This document shows, in pieces, positions 12,601 through 27,600 of a stretch of 64,000 nt of DNA. The translations under genes were made by a program, and so were the position numbers. Under the pieces are notes generated by a model that saw only the letters and a program-made list of their open reading frames with translations, did not search any database and was not told the DNA's origin. The stretch comes from Atrichornis clamosus (taxonomy: Eukaryota > Chordata > Aves > Passeriformes > Menuridae). Each line of letters opens with the position of its first letter. Within the stretch, counting starts at the first letter, position 1. The DNA lies in assembly GCA_013400975.1 (NCBI GenBank), contig WBMZ01012071.1:588742-652741 (forward strand). The letters are read 5' to 3'.

Positions 12601-15600
12601 TGTCTAGCTGAATCTTCATAACCTCCACCTCTATGTGCTGATTTACTCTCTTTGCAAGCATTCCTGCTAATGTACAACCTGAACATCCCAAGCCACAACC
12701 TACAGCCAATGCCTCTGGCTACCACAAGAACCACCACTGTAACTGCATTCCAAACAGCTGCAGCCTGCTATTACATTTCTGGTTTTCAAGAGCAAGCAAG
12801 TCCAGATCTCAGCCACCTCTCACAGGATGTGTGCTCTCTCTAGGCCCTGACCATCTTGGGAACCCCTCTCCATTGTCACAGCATCTTTATTGAAGGGGCA
12901 GGCCAAATGCCAGACACTGTTTCAGGTAAGGCTTCACCAGCATCAAAGAGAAATGATAACCATATAGCTCAGTCTGCTATCAGACTCCTCCTCATGTAGC
13001 TCAGTAGGCTGCTTGTCTTATTCATGATGGTTCATATTCAACCTGGTGTCCATCACTGCCTCCGGATCCTTTACAGCAGGGCTGCTGAGCTGCCTGCCAG
13101 CTTCCAGCCCCTACGGATAGGGCATTAACAGGGAAGACTCCAACTTTACTTCTATCTACAAGTGTATAAAAGAGCATATATTGGTACCAATAATAGACCC
13201 AGATTTTCTTGAAACATGCTATACCCTAGGCACTCAGAAAATTAATCATAAAAATTACAGTTCTGGGCTTTTGAGAAATGGTTTACTGTGCAATCATGTC
13301 TCTTCTGAATACTAGATGTTGCTTTTGATCTTTTTTGATACAACACAATCAGTAACACATTTCCATAAAGCAGACAACCAAGATACACCGAGAATTGCAG
13401 AATGCTATATTACAAAACTTAACTGACTGTTTTCCCCTCTTTCAGCAGTGCTGTTCCTCTCTGCAGCCAGCTCTGAGGGTCCTAGGAGTGGCCACAGCAG
13501 ACAGAATTGAGTAGCATTCCAATCAGCCAGCAGTAAATGCTTCAGTTCTCCTGTCAACGCATGTACCTACGTAATATTATATTGCTAAGCACATTAAAAG
13601 GGTTTTTCTTCACAGAAAGCTGCACAGAATGTATGCAGCTATTCGGTTTTTTGTCCATCTTATCTTTGGGACCATGATTTTCTGTTATTTATAGATGAGT
13701 TGTGCACTACATTTGTCTGGATTCTGGTTTTGTTTGTTCTTGTTAATGGCAGATGAAACCTCCAGTTCAAATACGAACGGACAGATTATATTCTCTGAGG
13801 CCAAGGTACTGCAGGTTACTGAGTCTGCTGATGTTGAACAATGAATCTATTCACATTTGATCTTGTAAAGCAGTCAACCTTTTTCTTCATATTAGTATTT
13901 TATGGACTGCCCTTCTGTCCTCACTTATTTCTTAGTGTTAGAACCAAACAGGACTTGTGTCCTGTCTGCCACAGACCACTCTATATTAACCAGAGTGTTC
14001 TATATTAAGTTCAGTGACTTTACAAACTTACAGCCTTTAAGCCCATAGGATTTTAGTGGTCCCAGGAACAAAAGCAGAAGCAGCAAGCCGTACTTATCCT
14101 GGGTCATGTACATGGCACACCACTTGCTAACTTCCCAGCAGGCACACAAACCTGGAAATTCCCCTGCCTATCCAGGCAAGCCACTAAGTCTGAGGTCTGC
14201 GGGACAGAAAGAGGGACTTTGTATCCTTGCATTCAGGTTCAGTGCTGTACAAATTCCAGCATCTGTCAGCTACACCTACACAAGACATGTATCTGGATTT
14301 GCAAGTTACTCCTAGTTTCAGAGCCAAGCGTAGGCTGAAGAAGTCAAACTTCTAATATTCACAGGTGGTTTGTAATCCAAATACTTGACACAAAATCTGG
14401 CATCTCAGACACCTGCCAAGTTCAGATTTCCAATTACCTCACCGCCTTCCTGCTGGGAAGGGACAGATGCAGTAGCTCAGAGCGTGCCACAGGCTATCAG
14501 CACCCTTTCTCTCTGCAGTCTCCAAGGGACAAGGCTAGAGCAGGAACAAAATCAGCTCTGAGGGCTATAGGCATGTCCCTCCTCATTGTTTCTTCTCAGA
14601 TACCTTAAATGTACAGATTTGTCTTACTGCAAGAATAAAGAGATAAAACCATTTTAATAGCAAAAAGCTTTTTTACAAAATTTCTATTTATTACGTATCA
14701 ATTCTGCAGCATGGCAAATGCCAAGCAATATTTAAGAAATCATCAAAGACCTTTATCAAGTAATAAAGCAAAAGCTACTTCTATGAAATAGTAAATTCCT
14801 AAAAAATTAATTAATACATTTTCCAATGATACTTATATGGATTGGACCTTGTCCACATTAAAAATATAAGTTAGTAGAATTATTATGCTAAAATGCCTAA
14901 TAAAGACTAATATTAAATAGTTACTTCTGAAAATAGGACTTAAACTTTTAAAATTAAACCTTCAGTATTCAGTCATGGCCAAACTTAAGGTGACCATGAT
15001 TTTCTAAGACTGTCTTATGACAGTAGAGTACATACAGCAAATGGGTTCACTTGGTTTTACTTTCAAATACAAAACACAGAAAAAAATCGCAAATTCACTC
15101 TTTTGTCAGAGGATAGTTTATGTTACTTCTTTTTAAACAAACAAATTTCTTTTAAAGCAAGGATTTACATAAAAATTATTTACAACTTTAACCAATATTG
15201 AAGGCCTAGTATTATTAACATAATCTCAGTCTTTATCTCATTTTTATAGTAGGTTCTTCCATTATTTAAAAGTCATTTCCTGCGAACACTTATAATCTAC
15301 AGAACATTGCATCAGTAAATCTGAATGTTAAGTATACATTATCAGTAGATACCACCACCAAGAGACTGTGTAAAGCAGATAAGATCACTACGCCAATCTG
15401 TCACTCAGTTTTTATGACTTCAGGCTCTCAGTACCCCTTATGTGGAAGAACAAAATCTCCGGTGCTGGTAAGAGGTCTTTCACAATCCCATACATATATA
15501 TGAATGTGTCTCTGTGTGTATACACATATGCATAAAAGGCAACTTTGAAACTAAGGCAAGAATTAAAAGTTTCTTAGTTCATTTAGCACAGATAATGAGG

Positions 15601-18600
15601 CCAGATTTCTCTTTTGACACCTTCAGATGGAAAAAGTAACAGTTATAGAAACAATGGAACCACTCCAATTACACAGTAATATGCTCAAGAAAAAAATTCC
15701 AAATTGAGGGAAGCACAAAGCATGTAACAGCAGAAAGATTTTGTTCTATAAAATTTTACAAGCTACATATTATCTAATATATGAAGTCTAGTAAAGGGCT
15801 TGCATTCTGTCTTGTGCCTTCTAACTTCATATTTTAAGTGCTCTGTGGAAAACAAACTTCCTTTCTAAATCACCTGTTTTCTCTCATGTTTTCATGAATG
15901 TACAACGTATCTGCCACCAAAACTGTCAGAGTACTTTGAACAGATGCACCATGGTGTAAGGTGTGTATTTTTCTTGTATATGTTCATTGCTCAGTTACAG
16001 TGGATCCTCACTCGTGAGTGGGACTCCTACTACTGCAATGTAAGTAACCAAAACCATTGGCAATGCTTCTTTTACAGTAGGAGCATTAAAGTATTTTAAC
16101 AGACAGAACACGAGGCCTTTCTACCTGCACCACCACATAGTTCTACTCTGGCTTTGGAGTTCATAATAGCCAAAAGTGCATGATGGCAATTGAGTATGCT
16201 GGTCCTCCCCTACCCAAGGAGATTAAGAAAAAAAGTATTTTCTTTCTGCATTTTAAGACTAATACCTCTGCTGCAATTTTTCTATGTGTACTCTATAGAG
16301 GCTACAACCCATTACAAAATCTTATTGCAAAACTCAGAGTACGTGTTGACTATTTGTAGTTAGCGCATGTATTCTTTATGGCTGCTGATCAACTTGGATT
16401 TCATGGGCATAGGCTTTTTATACTTTAATGTCTTATTTCCTAAAAAAAGAAACCCACCAAAAAAAACCCATTAAAAAAAACCCCCAACCAAAACCCCAAA
16501 CAAAAACCCTGGTTCTACTGCATTTATCAAAACCAGGATGAAGGCAGCAAACACACGCACCCCGACCAATGAATACTTAAGTCACTTTGAAATGAAAAAT
16601 TTCCATTTCAGTAAATATACTGCACTGTAATATACTGAACTTTCACTAGAGAGCTGCTCAGTGACTGCAGTTACTGTCTTATTACAGAGTCCTGGACTGA
16701 AACGTGATAACACAGTATTTACTGATGCACTGTACTCACTGAGCGAGAGGCCTGGCAGACAGATATCGTGGGGGAAACAGCACCAAGAAGAACAGCTGCT
16801 ACCTCGGGCTGACTGCTAAGCAGCCAACAACACTCCCTGCAGCACTTGCCCTTTAGCACAGGCAGGGCCTTGCTCAGCATCGGGGCAGCACCGCAGCGCC
16901 GCTGCCTTCCCAGAAGAGATGGCAGCCTGCAGTCTACAGGGAAGCCATACAAACTCTGGTAAAATATGATTACTGACAAGAAAATGAGAGTGCTGACAGC
17001 TCTCCACAGGTAGAAATTCCTGGGGTCTTCCACTTATCGCTAGAATGTGTGGTTTTTTTGTTATTCAAAAACTTTTGGTACTGATCTAATGGCTATAAAA
17101 GTATGTTGACCATCTATGGGCCACTGCATCTTCAGTAAAACCACCACTGCACAAGGTGTTTTCAGTGGAGGGTGGAGGATATTGAAAGGTTATACAGTAT
17201 GAATTTAAGAAAAAGGCATAGCCAAGTGCAACACAAACTGGTAAGATTATATTATAGTCACCTCAGGAGTACGGTGAAAGAGTACAATGAAGGTTTGGAG
17301 TTTTCTTTTGTGGTTTTCTGGTTTGTTTGTTTGTAAATAAAACAGAATTACTGATCTATTTGACACACACATTAACTGTTACAGACCAACCACATACATT
17401 ATACATCAAAATTATTTCCTACTGGAACCTTATGCACTCCACTGTAAATTGACAGTACAATATTGTAACTTTCTGTTTGAAATCTGTTCTTTGAACAAAC
17501 AAATAGCTTTAATTGTATGTACACAATAAAGCTGTAAAGGTAAGCAAATCCAAAGTAAAACCGGCATAGGATAAACTGCAAACTCAGGAGAGATCCTGAG
17601 AGAGAATACTCCAAGCAGATGCATATGGAAATTCCTCAGTCAGCCCCTAGGAAGGATGTTATTTCACAGCAGCCACTTTTGATAGCACACTGGAACACAA
17701 TGGAAGCCCTCTATCTGCTACTTACTCCATGAGTCCCCACCCCAGCTAAGAACACACCATCATGGCACCAGCCCACACTTTAACAAAGGGAGATATGCAA
17801 GTCTCAGCCAAAACCAGAGTGCACTTTTTTTCTTGTATGTGTAAAGACCAGTCTAGAACAGCATTAAATATTAAATTTTAATAACGACTGTACAAAACCA
17901 CAAATAAAATTTTAAAAAGAATATATTTTGGTTTGGTGAAAGACACCCTTTCCCCAACTTTATTCATCTGCAGAGAAGTTTTTTGTAAGGTGATTTATTT
18001 GCTTGCACCACCTAGTGGAGTTTAGTTTAATCCACCAAAACAGTCAGAGGTCAGTTGTGTTCCTACTTCATGACATGAGTGACAGACTGCATTTTCTCAC
18101 CACATAATGTTTCAAGCCTCCACAACTCACTAATAGCTCTACAGTGCTAAGTTTCCACACATCTCTACAAATACAGCACAAAAAATGCAAGAAAACAATA
18201 CCTATTTTGCTTGTATTAAGTTCTGCAGGAACTTAACAGAGATGTCACAGAAAACTGTTTGAGTTTCCAATTTGAAGTACGTGTCAACAGTACCCTTTCA
18301 GAGTGCACCACACACAAACTCCAGGGTCTGAACAGATGGTTAGGTGATAACAAGGCCACACACTGAGACTTGGAAGATTTCTACAGGACTTTTGAGTCAA
18401 ACCCCTGGCAGAGGCAAGCACACAATGCAAAGGGTTCTGTCTGCAGGAGTGAGGACTCATCAGGCAGCAGCAACCACTTGTGACATAGTCCAGCTGCAGC
18501 AGAACAAGCACCTACACTGCCTCTGTCATGGCTCCAGGTTGTTCCACCACAGTGTGTGCTCATAAACCGGCTGCTTTATAACAGCACAAAACTACTACAC

Positions 18601-21600
18601 AAAGTCCAGGCACACCAGAAAAGTTTATCACATCAAACCCCAGCTGGTAACAGACAAGAATTCATTAAGTATGCCATTCAGGGCTGGTATTGAAACACTA
18701 AACTGATCTTAATCCAGAATACATTCTTGTACCAGTATTCCTAGGGAAGAAGTCGCATACTGGAGTAAGACGTCTGTTGCATTTGATCTGGAGCAGAAGT
18801 CACGCTATAGAGGCACTACAGAATGCTCTTAGATGAGGCAATTAAACAAGAGATCAGTGCCAAAGTGCCTCTATATCTTCTACATGAATTTTTCAGAGTA
18901 GGAACCTTTAGCATTTACAGAAATTCACAGAATTTCTTTCTTACAACATTCATTATTTCACCACTTCAACTTAACCTGTTTCAGTTCTCACTTCAAGACA
19001 AACGTGCATTTGTAACACCTACAAAAGCAGAGGAGAAAAGAACGCTATGCCCACTTTACAATAAGGAACTCATCACAAATATTTCATTTAGATGCACAGG
19101 AAGACTTTGGGGAATGATGTGAGACTTTTTACCCTTCTATAAACTTCCATATGAAAGAAGAGGAGAGGAAAATATTTTTGTTTTGCAGTGGTTTATAAAA
19201 TAACCAAAATCTGTTTATTCAGAAACAATGCCTTTTTTTTCCAAAAGAAACAGATGCCAGTAACAACTGCTCTGACATGCACGCAAAGCCCCAGGCTACA
19301 GCTCTGTCTAGGACAGTTAAGTACCATCCACTGCTACACGACAGAATCATATCCTAACAATGTGAGAGGATAACTGTGCTGCAGCCGAGCAGACAACAAC
19401 ACACTCCTTTGAAGAGAAGGCAAGGATTGAGTCAGACTGTATTACAAAGAAAGAATAAAGTGTTTGTTGTTCCCCTTTTTGTACTCAAACTTTCAGATTG
19501 CTTCCATCTTTATATGAAGCATTTTTTCAGGATACAATATTAAAGTGATTCTTTTTCATAGTTTTCTTATTTTGCTAAGGTTCCAACATGGTCCATTTTG
19601 CTCTGTGAGGACTAAGATCAAATTTAAGACAACGGCTACATTGGAAGTAGGAAAGGAAAGATGCTAGCAATTTTATCCCTTGAACATTTGATGCCCACAT
19701 AAAATCTAACCCTCCACAACTGTGAAGCAATATATAGGCAAAACAATAGACTTCTTACCCAATACCAATGCACTGCAGAATGCTGACTCCATTCAAAAAG
19801 ACAAAAGAAGTATCAAAGGTCAGCCTTTAAATTAATCACTAATTGGAATATAGATTCAGACACAAAGGCACAGGCATCTGATAGTACATGTTATTTTATG
19901 TAAAGAAGTTATAAATGGGCAAATCACATCTCTAAACTTAATAATGTTGCTCTTTCTGGAAATTTTGATGTCCATGAATTTTAAAGCTGCCTTTGCCTCT
20001 CCTGTACTGAAGGGCAGTGCTATGTGGACAGTTGACCCCATGTACTATCCCATGAAGGACTCACAGTATTGTCACTGTGGGACCACATTTATTATTAGGA
20101 CTTTTGGTCATGTTTCTACCATAAAATACATTTTCAAAGCCCACTCTACTGCACAGGTTAAGACCGTAGTTGCTCAGAAAGCCATTTGCAGAGGAAAAAA
20201 AGGCAAGAAGAAACCCCAACAAACAACAACTCATAAAACTTTCAATCATTTTAACCAAATTCACAAAAGTAACTCCTTAATAGGCCTAATGGGGACTAAA
20301 GACTAAACTTTATTAATAGTGATTCTGTTTTTAAATAAAGGCAATCTGCTGCTTATCAGGGATTTCTAAGATAAAAGCTGAGCAGTAATCATATTTGCCT
20401 TAAATTTCATTTTTATTTTTAATGCTTTATGAAATGGCCCTCATATTTTCTGTTACATTTCTGCTCTTTTTACTCAGCTATTTTCTAAAGCACTGGTGGT
20501 TGCTATGGTAACTTTGGCTTTTTTCCCCCTCAATGTTCATGCAGGTTTTCATCAAAACCAATGAGTTTTTAAAATCTTATCTGCTCTATAACAATAGTTC
20601 TTTGACTAAGGTGCTGGATACTGTACCAGATGAGAATCCTGGTATTTCACAATAGCAAATGAAAAAATTATAAGTTTTACTAAATTCTGAAAACTAGCAA
20701 TTAAAGTGGGGGTTTTTAGGGGGGTTGGTTGTTTGTTTTTAAATGTCTGAGTCTTTCTTTCTTTCTTTTAATCTGCATATTCTTCAGGTAAAAGAAAAAG
20801 CCAATTTTTAAAAACAGTAACACTTAAAGAACAGAAGACCTTGTGTGGAAACTTTCTGAAAGAAAAGTAATTGCTGCTGTTTCACATAGACTAAGAAGGA
20901 CACAACTAAACTAAATGAGAACTGTGTTATTTACTGTATTTCCACTACAGATTTACATCAGTCCAAGTCTCCCTTTCACAGAAAAAAGTACTTCTGGTCA
21001 CTTTAATACAACATTTCTTAAGATGAGCACACAGTCTGTTACCAAGTTGATCTATAACCTACAGGAAACAAACTGCATGTGCCAACAAAGAGATGAGGTA
21101 CATGCAAAGGCTTGAGCCATTTTCAAAGACTCTTCACCAAGATTCTATTTTAAATCTATTTTCCCCATGAATACTTAAGTTTAGGGCTAAATTTTTCAAT
21201 GCAGATTTGGTCTTTAAATTTTGCTTTTCCTTGTATTAATGCAAAGGAGATGCATTCTTGATATTTCCTACAGGACAGGGTTATATTCTTCTGCTCCAGA
21301 TAGGAAGAACATCTCAGAAGGACTGCCCACCTTACTCACTAAGAGTAACACACACAGTGACTCAATCAGACTGAGCTGACATAAAACTAAATCTACATAC
21401 AGGACTGAACATTCAAAAAAATAAATCTACACCAAGCTACTGGCAACAAGGAGATTAACTACTTCACTCACTAAGAGAGGTCCAAGACTAGCATTACTGG
21501 ACTAAAGTTTTACCCCAATCCAATTACCTGGACCTGGTCCCTAACTTTGTCATGTTTACAGGCAGGGCCATGCTGGAGACAGTTTGGTCTAGTTCAGCAG

Positions 21601-24600
21601 ACAAGGCTATCGAAATAACCCTTGCTAAAATTAATTCACTCTTAACAGTGTCATTTTCTTGAGCAATATCAAAAATATGAGAAAAAATAGAAAGGCTTTA
21701 CAAGCTAAGAAAATTACTATTTCGTAGAATTCAACTCCAAAAATGATTTTGTATTACTTTCTCTGGGGTTGGGTTGCATTCAATATCCATTTGCCTCAAC
21801 AGTAATAATTAACCTTTTTGTCTTTTATTATGGTTATGAAAATTTGTTTTAATTTCAGGCTTTATAATCACAAGCACATTATGTCTTTTAACTTGAGTAG
21901 ATTACTAACATGCATATTGCTGTTATTTCTGATTTCATTGATTCCCTCTCCTATTAACTTTTTTTTCAATTCAGTTTGTAAAGAAGCACACCTAAAAATT
22001 ACTCTTCTATTTTACAAGGACAGGTGAGAATAAATAATCTACAAATTGCTTCACTTCATCTTAGCAATTTTGTTTCTTTTCAAATTTCTAGTGAAGTTAG
22101 CTTTATTATATAGTTATTCTTTTTACAATTCTGATTACATTTAGCAAAATAATCTGATTACTAGATGAGCACAGTAGGCATAAAATGCATTAATACATTA
22201 ATTATTCCCTGTTTCAATTTACATTACCCTAGTTTTACTGAGACTTCAGTTTGTTACCACGTGAAGGTTGAATATTCATTTGGCACATTAAAGATGGTTG
22301 GATTTCCTCAGTAGGTAGGACCTCCTTTCTAATGATGTCTGTATCAGCCACGATTTCTACAGCTTTCTCTAATGCTCACAGCAAGATACAGGCAACAGTC
22401 ACACAGCAATTAGGTGTCTTCCATAGCTGCGTTTTATGATATAATTACCAAGATGTAAAACGAACTTCCCCTCCCCCCACTTTTTCTTTCCAGTCTCAAT
22501 GTGTCTTGTAAAGGACTTCATTTTACATCCAGAGAAAGCTGAAACGAACAGTTAGAAACCAATAAGAAACAATTACCTAGGATATCTAAAAACCCAACAA
22601 AGTACCTCCTGGGTGGTGTACTACCATCAATAAATACCACATCACACTACTAATCACTATTATTCTAAGACATCTCTTGCATCTGTTATTATCATCCATA
22701 AAACTCACGTAAGTTCAATGCAGTGATAATGACAAGCTTTTAAGAACTGCACTGCAATTTTAAATGTTTTATATTTACTGTTAGCAGAATTTAAGAACAG
22801 TCGTAATTTGGCACAGAATTACCAACTGGCTCACGCATAGTCTCCCATAGTGTTAAAGAAATAACTGTGTTTGCACAAAACCTCGGTAGTGCAATATAGT
22901 AAGAATTTCGTGACCAGAATGGGATCCCTCTGTTTGCAGAATATGTACAGCACTGCATTTTTTTTCTCCCAAACTCCACCACCAACTGGAAGTGTGTCCC
23001 CCTCTATGACCTTTCCACAGCTTCCAGTGCTGCTGGAAGCATCCCCAGGAATGACAACTGGGGAAGCTGTTTTCACGGTTGCTCATTAGTAACTGAACAG
23101 GCAAATCACATAAATACAACAATTACTACTATAAAATATTTAGAGTGACACTGATGTAAACCATCTTCGAATCTATGGCACGAAAAGTCTTCCTGCCACA
23201 GCTAGCTCATACTTTCTCTTGTCCTTCCTAAATTACTTGATAAACCCACAGATTAATAAACAGTCTAATATTTTTCAGCAGTGTCACTGGATTTGCAAAC
23301 CACATACAAATATTATGATTTAAGGACAATTTTCTATCTAACCACATTTTTTGTGTGCACACACAGTTTCCAGTTTTAAAACATTACAGCAGAGTGTAGA
23401 TTTATCCATTTTACAGATACGCCATATACTTTTATGGAGACATTTGTAAAAGCTCCTAAGCATCTAATAAGATAGAAGTCAGCTCGGAATATTTTGTAAT
23501 AAAGTACCTGTTAGTAAAAACTATATCAGAGGGAAACCACACACAAAGGAAAAAGGAACTAGGGCACTCTGTTTGACAGCTGAGGAAGAAACAGAGGTTA
23601 CGTCCTCTATGGCTGAGATTTAGAGCAGTTTCACTTAGTGGCTGTTCTGCTCCAATTCCCCAGTTAAAATTTAGACCTACAGCAAGAAGTCTTCATTCCT
23701 ATTTTATTCTAGCAGGAAGTCATGGTTCAGACTCTTAAGTAACCAACAGAAAAAAAAATACTAGCCAGTGGGGAACTATGAAGCTTAAATATTATGTTAC
23801 AGTTAAATTGAGATAAACCTAAGAGTAACTATAGGGTTCACTGCATTCTCACAAACTAAAAAAGAGTCATAAATTGCTAACTATTTAGAGGGGTAACTTT
23901 TGTCCTACTATTTCAAACACAAAAATACTACTGAAATTTTAGTGCAGGTGAAAGACATCTATGGTAACATGTTTCACTTGCAGATAACACAGGACCAGGG
24001 ATCATCTAGGAATACAAGTAACCCTTTCTCATTTTTATCTCACTCAAATTATTTAATACAACTATAATATTACAGGCACTACCCCACCTGTCAAATTTAA
24101 ATAGCTACTGTGGAACTAAAGGAAAAACATAATCTACTTCTCTCACACAGTTTACACTTAGCTGACCTTTCTGATTGCACAGAAGATCTAACCATTCCTA
24201 CCCTTCAGAGCACTGCTCGGGAGGAAAGTCAGATGTATAAAATGCAAGCCAGATTTGGCCCCAGTTTTGGAAAGCTTCTGCCAGCAGAACAGTGGCCCTG
24301 GACTGCAGTTCCAGGAAGGCAGCCATGGGGAAAACATACTGGCACCACACAGCCCCAGCCCTCCCGTCCCTCTGAGAGCCCAGATGGGGTCTGCGCAAAC
24401 TGCACGGGAAACGGTGCCCGTCAGCAGGACACCTCCAGCCCTCACCACAGATTAACTCTGCCCCCTCCGTGACACAGTGCCCTCAGTGAGGAGCACAAAC
24501 ACCATCTGCTCTCTCCCTGCAGTCAATCCCCCTCCCAGGGAGGGCAGCAGACCTGCCATGGCAGCCGAGTGTGAGTGGAAAAGGCTACCAGAGAGCCTGG

Positions 24601-27600
24601 GAACAGCTACGGTGTGGGTATGGGATGTGGGGGATGCATTCCAGTGGCCTGCTCTGACAGCCAGCTTGGCTCTCCTTAGCAGAATAAATGCACCCAGCCT
24701 TGGCTTAAGAACATGCAATGCAGCAAACACACTTTCAGGAATGGTTAACTTGATGAGGGTACTCAGATCCCTCATGTTAAATGTGAATTCAAATGTTTTG
24801 CAGAATATGTGCAAGAGGTACTTCTACAATGTACCCTTCCCTACATTCTGAAGCTGTATGAATCCAAACGTCTGTCATTTATCATTCATTGCTGAAAACC
24901 CGATAATCTAAAGAACATTTTTTAAAATACTGAGATAAGAAACATAAAAAGAGTGAAAACACAACATCAATTTAAAGATGATCATCTGTTGAAGATTAAT
25001 CTGAAAGATTAGCTGAGCTTTCCCTTATCCTTCAATCAGTGTCTAAAATTATTCCAATACACTGCCAGTATTATTCAGTCTCGTCCACTGCATCTGGTCC
25101 CTCCAGAATTGACATTTTTTGTATGTTTTTCACATAGCAATTACACGAAGAATTACACAGAAAATACCACTGTAAAATTAAAAATCCAGCAACAGAAGGC
25201 AGGAGGAAGGTGCAACATTTTTAATTGTTTCATTTCTGATAAACCATTCCCTTAATAGTAGAATAAACTTGTACGTCAGCTACACTTCAGCAACTTTTTT
25301 TTTGACCAGAAAGAGAAATTTAAAATAGCTATCATATAATTCAAGGAATTTATGCTAAAGCAGCTGTGAATATGCTCAACATTGATTCTTCCCTTCCCTA
25401 AAGGAAAGCAGATTCTAGCCTCCACTGTGGTCTTGCCTTCTCTTGGGAACGGCTGGATTGAACTATTCATGTCTCAACACTTGGCAGGGGTGGGAAGAAG
25501 ATATGTTCTACCTCTTCAAACTTGCTTCTGAATTCTCATTCCTGCCTGTCACCAAAATGCTATTCAAGTAATGCTGTGCTCTCACTAATTTCATATAGTA
25601 TGTACAAAGCGAAAGGGGAATTCCCCAAACAATCTGGTGGTTTCAATCTGTATATTTTGGGAGCCCAATTATTTGAACCATTCCCACATCTGTAAGAAGC
25701 ATAAATATATTTTGGTTATATAAAAAACCTAGTAATTTCAGTTTGCAATAAACTGGTGCTACATTACAGAGTCTGAACACACTTCTACACTTACACACAC
25801 CGTGGCAACTTCCAGTTCATTCCATGAAAGAAAAATCCTGCCTGTCTTCATGTTCCAAATTAGATCTGGTCTCTAGGCAGATGACTAAGGGGTTTTCAAC
25901 CTTTTTAGTTCTTTTTCAGTATCATGTAAAGTAGTGCCCAATTTAACTGGCAGAACAGGGGTGGGTTGTCACCAGTCTGTGAAAGCTAAACATCCACAGT
26001 TGCCACCCCAGGAATCTCCAAATAGTAAACTGGAGCCAACTGAATTAAGTTTAGTAGGATTCAAAAGACACAACATATCCAACCCTTGAATAGCTATTCC
26101 TCCAGCTTCCTACATTTCCTGTTTTCATCCTTTTTTAATCTTTTTTCACTTCAGAGGATACAAAACTCTCTATTGTGCTTCATTACTTCTTGTTTATTTC
26201 TCTTGGTATTTACCAATACCAACCCTTCATGCAATCAGTCTTCTGCCTGCAAAAGTGCTGAAGAAATCCCATTTTGCACTAAATTCTTTGTTTGCAGCAT
26301 TACTATCTTTCCGGAAAGATCAATCTCACCACACAGATAATATTTTGCTCTCCTACAAATTTTATAAAATAATCCTAGCAGTAGCTTGAGCACTTTGGTA
26401 GATGTATTCAGCACATGTTTCTATAGATTTCTGATACTCTTGACCAGACACATAAAACAATCTCATTTTATAAAGTAATATTAAACAGTGCTCAGCAAGC
26501 CATCTGTAAATCCAGTACTTTATGTGATCAGAATCACCTTTTATAATCACCTCTAGTTTTCTTTCCATCCTTTGATGCAATTGTGACTCTTTCTCCCCTG
26601 ACAGCACAAACTCGCACTGGTCTATTCAAAGACCTAACTGGATAGAAAAGAGAAGTCTAACAATAATGCAATGCTTTTTTTGGAGTTCAGCTCTTCTTTC
26701 ACAACTTACATTTCACTTCTTTGCTGAAGAACTAGGTCTCTCAGTATGCCCACTGAGCAGCATAACTTCTCCAAGTGTAGCAGAGCCTTCAGAAGCAAGC
26801 AGTGTAGGGACACATCTCACGATCTTCCAGACCATCACTCAGCTCACCAAAACCAACAAGAGGGCTTCAGGGACTTGTATTTAAGTAATAAATTTAATAG
26901 CTCTACGATAACAGCTTTGGTCCACCTAACACCTGACTTGAGAAAAGCCTCTATTGGGAGGGCTGGAAGATGTAGACCATCGGTTTATGGCCTTTTAACC
27001 ACTGTTACATAAATGTTGTGAAGGCAGACTGCCTCTTTGTCTCCAATAGCTTTGGGCAAGACACGAATTTTCAGTGGCAGAAATTTCTGACCATGCGGAA
27101 GGTTATCCCTAAGGCGCTCAAAAAAATCAAGTGCAAGCTTTTCCACTATATCAAAACAGGCAAAGACTAAGAGCATTTTCATATAGCTTAATGCCAAGTT
27201 AAAATTTAAAAAAAAAAGCAGTGATGTTGCTTGAGCCTTGGAGACTTAATACTTATGTGCCCAGATTCATTTCTGGGGCATAAGGAATGCTAATGTGAGC
27301 TTAGTTGCTAAATTCCAAAGACCTGAGTCCCATAATCACTGCCTCCAGATGCCTCTTTCTCTTTGTCCCCAGTTTTTTCAATCTGCTAGAAATCACACAA
27401 GGAGTGTATCCTAAGAAACACCAATGGCAGCTCTGGTACTTCTGACAGGAAGTAAATAATACTAACAGGGTTTTATTGAAATTCTCATGTTATCTCACTA
27501 TGGTGAAAACATGCTAAAATTGCCATGAAAATATTTTCTGGTCAGACTTATGCCAAATACTACAGCTGTTTTCATGGCCTTCTTCAGCAGCAACATACAG

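Noticed and set aside
24240..24660. Moderately GC-rich stretch in intron 9 with open frames on both strands
   Set aside because: CpG is not notably enriched, frames do not match known proteins and splice sites are not convincing.
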